A stretch of DNA of 64,000 bases. It comes from Actinoplanes nipponensis (GTDB lineage: Bacteria > Actinomycetota > Actinomycetes > Mycobacteriales > Micromonosporaceae). The notes below the pieces were generated by a model, which had not been told where the DNA came from, did not search any database, and worked only from the letters and a program-made list of their open reading frames with translations. Location of the stretch: contig NZ_BOMQ01000086.1 in NCBI RefSeq assembly GCF_016862275.1, forward strand, positions 22,091 through 86,090, given 5' to 3'. Made by a program: the position numbers and the translations under genes. Below are positions 62,026-64,000 of this stretch, one piece after another; the first letter of the stretch is position 1, and the number at the start of each line of letters is the position of its first letter.

Positions 62026-62751
62026 CTACCCACTCGCGTCGCCGATCGCGTTCCGGGCGTAGACGACGCCGTCCGAGCCCAGGTACATCTGGACGCCGCC
62101 GTTCGTGGCGACCGCACGGGCTGAGGAGCCGCCCTCGTACGTCCAGCCGTCCACCCCGATGGCGGTGCGCGCGTAGATGCCACCCTTGACCATCAGCTGG
62201 GTGCCGTCGGACCCGACCGCGATGGTGGAGGCGTCGTAGTCGGACTCCTTCGTCCAGCCGCCCAGCCCGACGCCGGTCTTCGCCCACACCTGACCGGACT
62301 CGGTCAGCAGCATCTGGGTGGTGCCGCCGATCGAGATGGACCGGGCACTGCCGCCGTTGTTGCTGACAACGCTCAGGCACTTGGTCGGCGCGCCGGCCGC
62401 GTGGATCGTGCCGTCGTCCCACAGCGGGGTCTCCCGCTCATAGGTCCAGTTCTGGCTGGCCGAACCGCTGCACGCGGACGAGACGGCCGCGGCGCCGTTG
62501 GCCGTGCCGCCGTTCAGCACATCCAGGCACTTGCCGAGCCCGACGTTGCGGAAGACCCCGGTCGCCTGCGCGTTGAGATCCGAGATCTGCGACGCCGCGG
62601 TGTTGCCGAGGTTCCAGTCGGGGCTCGCCTGCGCCGGCGGAACGGAGATCAGCGACAGGGCCAACGACAGGACCGCGCCGGCGGCGGTGGCACCGGCCGC
62701 ACGTCGAGTTCGGAATGAGAGCCACGGTGAACGGACACCACGAAAGGACAC
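62026..62751 (-). CDS. N-terminal piece of the split polymorphic toxin: signal peptide, lectin-like segment and three propeller repeats
   Basis: 241 codons from ATG 62751 to an in-frame TAG. A Sec signal (RRAAGATAAGAVLSLALSLISVPPAQA, cleavage after AQA) is followed by a ricin-B-like stretch (VGLGKCLDVLNGGTANGAAAV, SQNW; about 68-110) and three beta-propeller-like repeats ending at GDASG. The TAG replaces the Trp found in all sister repeats, and the same reading frame resumes at once with VAESAAGAKAIAVGSDG. So this and the 56443-61968 piece were one gene of about 2100 codons. As it stands the product would be a short secreted lectin/partial propeller. Nonsense mutation, sequencing error or readthrough are all possible. 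Confidence 0.85.
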   Translation of the reverse strand: MSFRGVRSPWLSFRTRRAAGATAAGAVLSLALSLISVPPAQASPDWNLGNTAASQISDLNAQATGVFRNVGLGKCLDVLNGGTANGAAAVSSACSGSASQNWTYERETPLWDDGTIHAAGAPTKCLSVVSNNGGSARSISIGGTTQMLLTESGQVWAKTGVGLGGWTKESDYDASTIAVGSDGTQLMVKGGIYARTAIGVDGWTYEGGSSARAVATNGGVQMYLGSDGVVYARNAIGDASG

Positions 62752-63906
62752 GATCTTCTACCCCCGTAACGGCTTTCGCCATGATCGTGAGCGAGACCTT
62801 AGGGCGCGTCCGGTCCACTGTGCAATAGACGAACGTCGCGATCCGGTGGAGGAGTGGCCGGGGCGGAGCGAGCCTCGGCAGCGCTCCGGGAACCGCCCAA
62901 CGATGACGTCGACTCGCGGCGGTGGCCGCGAGTGCCGGCGCACGCTTTGGGGGGGTGCCGCTTGGGCTCCTGGAGGCTCGGAAGCGTCAGGTGTCAATCG
63001 GTGGGTGGGGGCTGATCCAGTGGTTGCTGCCGGGTGGCGGCGATGGCGGATCCAGTGGGATGCCGGGATGCGGATGCCGGCGCTTCGCCATCACAGCTTG
63101 CGCCGCGCCGGCTCGCGGTCCGCCTTCCACAGCCCGTCCTCCACAGCCCGTCCTCCACAGCCCGCTCTCAACAGCGCGCCTTTTACAGCCCGCTTCCTCA
63201 CAGCCCGCTCCACAGTCCGTCCTCCACAGTCCGTCCTCCACAGTCCGTCCTCCACAGGCCGCCCTCCACAGGCCGCCCTCCACAGGCCGCCCTCCACAGG
63301 CCGCCCTCTTCCCCGCGGGCGCCGTCCGCTCGGACGGATCTTGGTGAGTTAGCGCGGGGTTTTCGGCTCGCGCGCTTCAAGATCCAGCAACGAAGGGGCC
63401 CCACCGGGGGTGGCGGGCCCGTGGGCAAGGCCGGGGCCCTTCACAGGATGAGGAAGCTGAGCAGCACGGAAGGCGAGCTGGGCGGGTCGCGAAGTTGATG
63501 GCGCGGAAGGCGGGACGAGGTGGAGGCGAAGGGGGCTGCGGCGGCGCGGAAGGTGGCCTGGGCATGCAGCACGGCCGGGTGGGGCGGAGGAGGGTCTTGG
63601 GCAGTGGCAGGACCGGGCTGGGCGAGGCATGGCGGGGCGGCGGGAGGGCCTTGGCGGCGGCATGGCCGGATGGGATGGAAGAGAGAGCGGGCGGCGGGTC
63701 GTAAATGCGGTGGGCCGAAGGCTGATGGCCGGGACTGGATGAGAACGGGCTGGGCAGGCGCGGGGGCGGATGGCAAAGAGCCGGACGGACCGGGCAGAAG
63801 TGGAAGGCTGGGCGATGGTGAAGCACGCGCGGCGGGGCGTGAGCGCGACCGCGAGCATGAGCGCAGGCTGGGGCATCCGCGGGCTGGGGCGTAACGCAGG
63901 CTGCAT
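62752..63906. other. Repetitive, apparently non-coding region
   Basis: No supported gene. 62752-62850 should contain the toxin promoter. Further right, open frames exist on both strands only because stops are rare. They lack ribosome-binding sites, have Pro/Arg/Ser/His-skewed composition and run through tandem repeats. 63350-63480 contains an imperfect GGGGCCCC-rich inverted-repeat area (GGGGCCCC near 63397 and 63431-63440), of unknown nature. Confidence 0.5.
63126..63306. repeat. 14-bp tandem array with ten TCCACAG copies
   Basis: TCCACAG occurs at 63126, 63140, 63154, 63209, 63223, 63237, 63251, 63265, 63279 and 63293. The units read TCCACAGCCCGTCC, then TCCACAGTCCGTCC, then TCCACAGGCCGCCC, with a degenerate middle (63168-63205). 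The period of 14 is not a multiple of three, so no coding repeat explains it. The preceding bases (TCC or CCC) fit the degenerate Streptomyces DnaA-box consensus. Confidence 0.9.
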
Positions 63907-64000
63907 CACCGGGCCACCGGGCCACCGGGCCACCGGGCCACCGGGCCACCGGGCCACCGGGCCACCGGGCCACCGGGCCACCGGGCCACCGGGCCACCGG
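63907..64000. repeat. Pure 8-bp microsatellite CACCGGGC, cut by window edge
   Basis: About 11.75 uninterrupted copies of CACCGGGC from 63907 to the last base. An 8-base period shifts all reading frames, so open frames across it are not evidence of a gene. The true right end is outside the window. Confidence 0.95.

Noticed and set aside
63126..63306. Possible CRISPR array
   Set aside because: The 14-bp units have no spacers of CRISPR length; it is a plain minisatellite.
63349..63997. Overlapping minus-strand frames of about 200 codons near the right edge
   Set aside because: They begin inside the 8-bp repeat, are Pro/Ser/Arg/His-rich in more than one frame at once, and lack start signals.

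Overview
The window is very GC-rich DNA with GTG/TTG starts, dense gene packing and many stop/start overlaps. It carries an HspR-type dnaK-grpE-dnaJ-hspR operon, matching HAIR operators, SigE-like ECF sigma factors, and actinobacterial families resembling SCO4225 and LppU/SCO3897. The best guess is a filamentous actinomycete of the Micromonosporaceae, probably close to Actinoplanes. The genus is an inference; phylum level is firm. No rRNA, tRNA, CRISPR array, IS element or phage was recognised.

Layout. 1-7 kb: the truncated end of an ECF sigma gene, a translationally coupled RNA-repair pair (Hen1 methyltransferase and Pnkp kinase/phosphatase/ligase), a DedA protein, an ECF sigma/membrane-partner pair and a class II aldolase-like enzyme. 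7-11 kb: an ArsR/SmtB repressor, an orphan gene in a locally less GC-rich stretch, and two four-TM proteins with repetitive Pro/Gly/Tyr tails. 11-22 kb: a heat-shock block with clpB and the dnaK operon on the minus strand, each with a HAIR operator, separated by an MFS transporter, a K+(H+) antiporter with its TrkA-C subunit, and a short gene behind a nine-codon leader ORF. 22-31 kb: two coupled dynamin/YfjP-like GTPases (the first with a long repeat-rich N-terminus), a conserved unknown, a second ECF sigma/membrane pair and a Ser/Asp-rich membrane protein. 31-35 kb: E1alpha, E1beta and E2 of a 2-oxoacid dehydrogenase complex. 35-50 kb: a giant low-complexity protein ending in an LppU-like domain, a thioredoxin-NHL protein, hemolysin III, a hydrolase, an HxlR/QorB-like divergent pair, SixA, an acyl-CoA dehydrogenase and a SpoIIE-type phosphatase. 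50-56 kb: small enzymes and a cassette of a V8-like serine protease with two carboxypeptidase-regulatory-fold proteins.

55.8-62.8 kb holds the most interesting locus. It is a very large secreted polymorphic toxin, in order: Sec signal, lectin, seven beta-propeller-like repeats, two ricin-B lectin regions, a long Ala-rich coiled coil, a Hint autoprotease domain and a 148-residue C-terminal toxin. A single in-frame TAG, where every sister repeat has Trp, splits the gene after the third propeller repeat. A convergent 189-aa gene across a shared terminator is a candidate immunity gene. The last 1.2 kb looks non-coding and repetitive, with a 14-bp TCCACAG array and a pure 8-bp repeat running off the window. 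A 15-bp TCCACA array also lies inside the first GTPase gene, and both resemble clusters of actinobacterial DnaA boxes.
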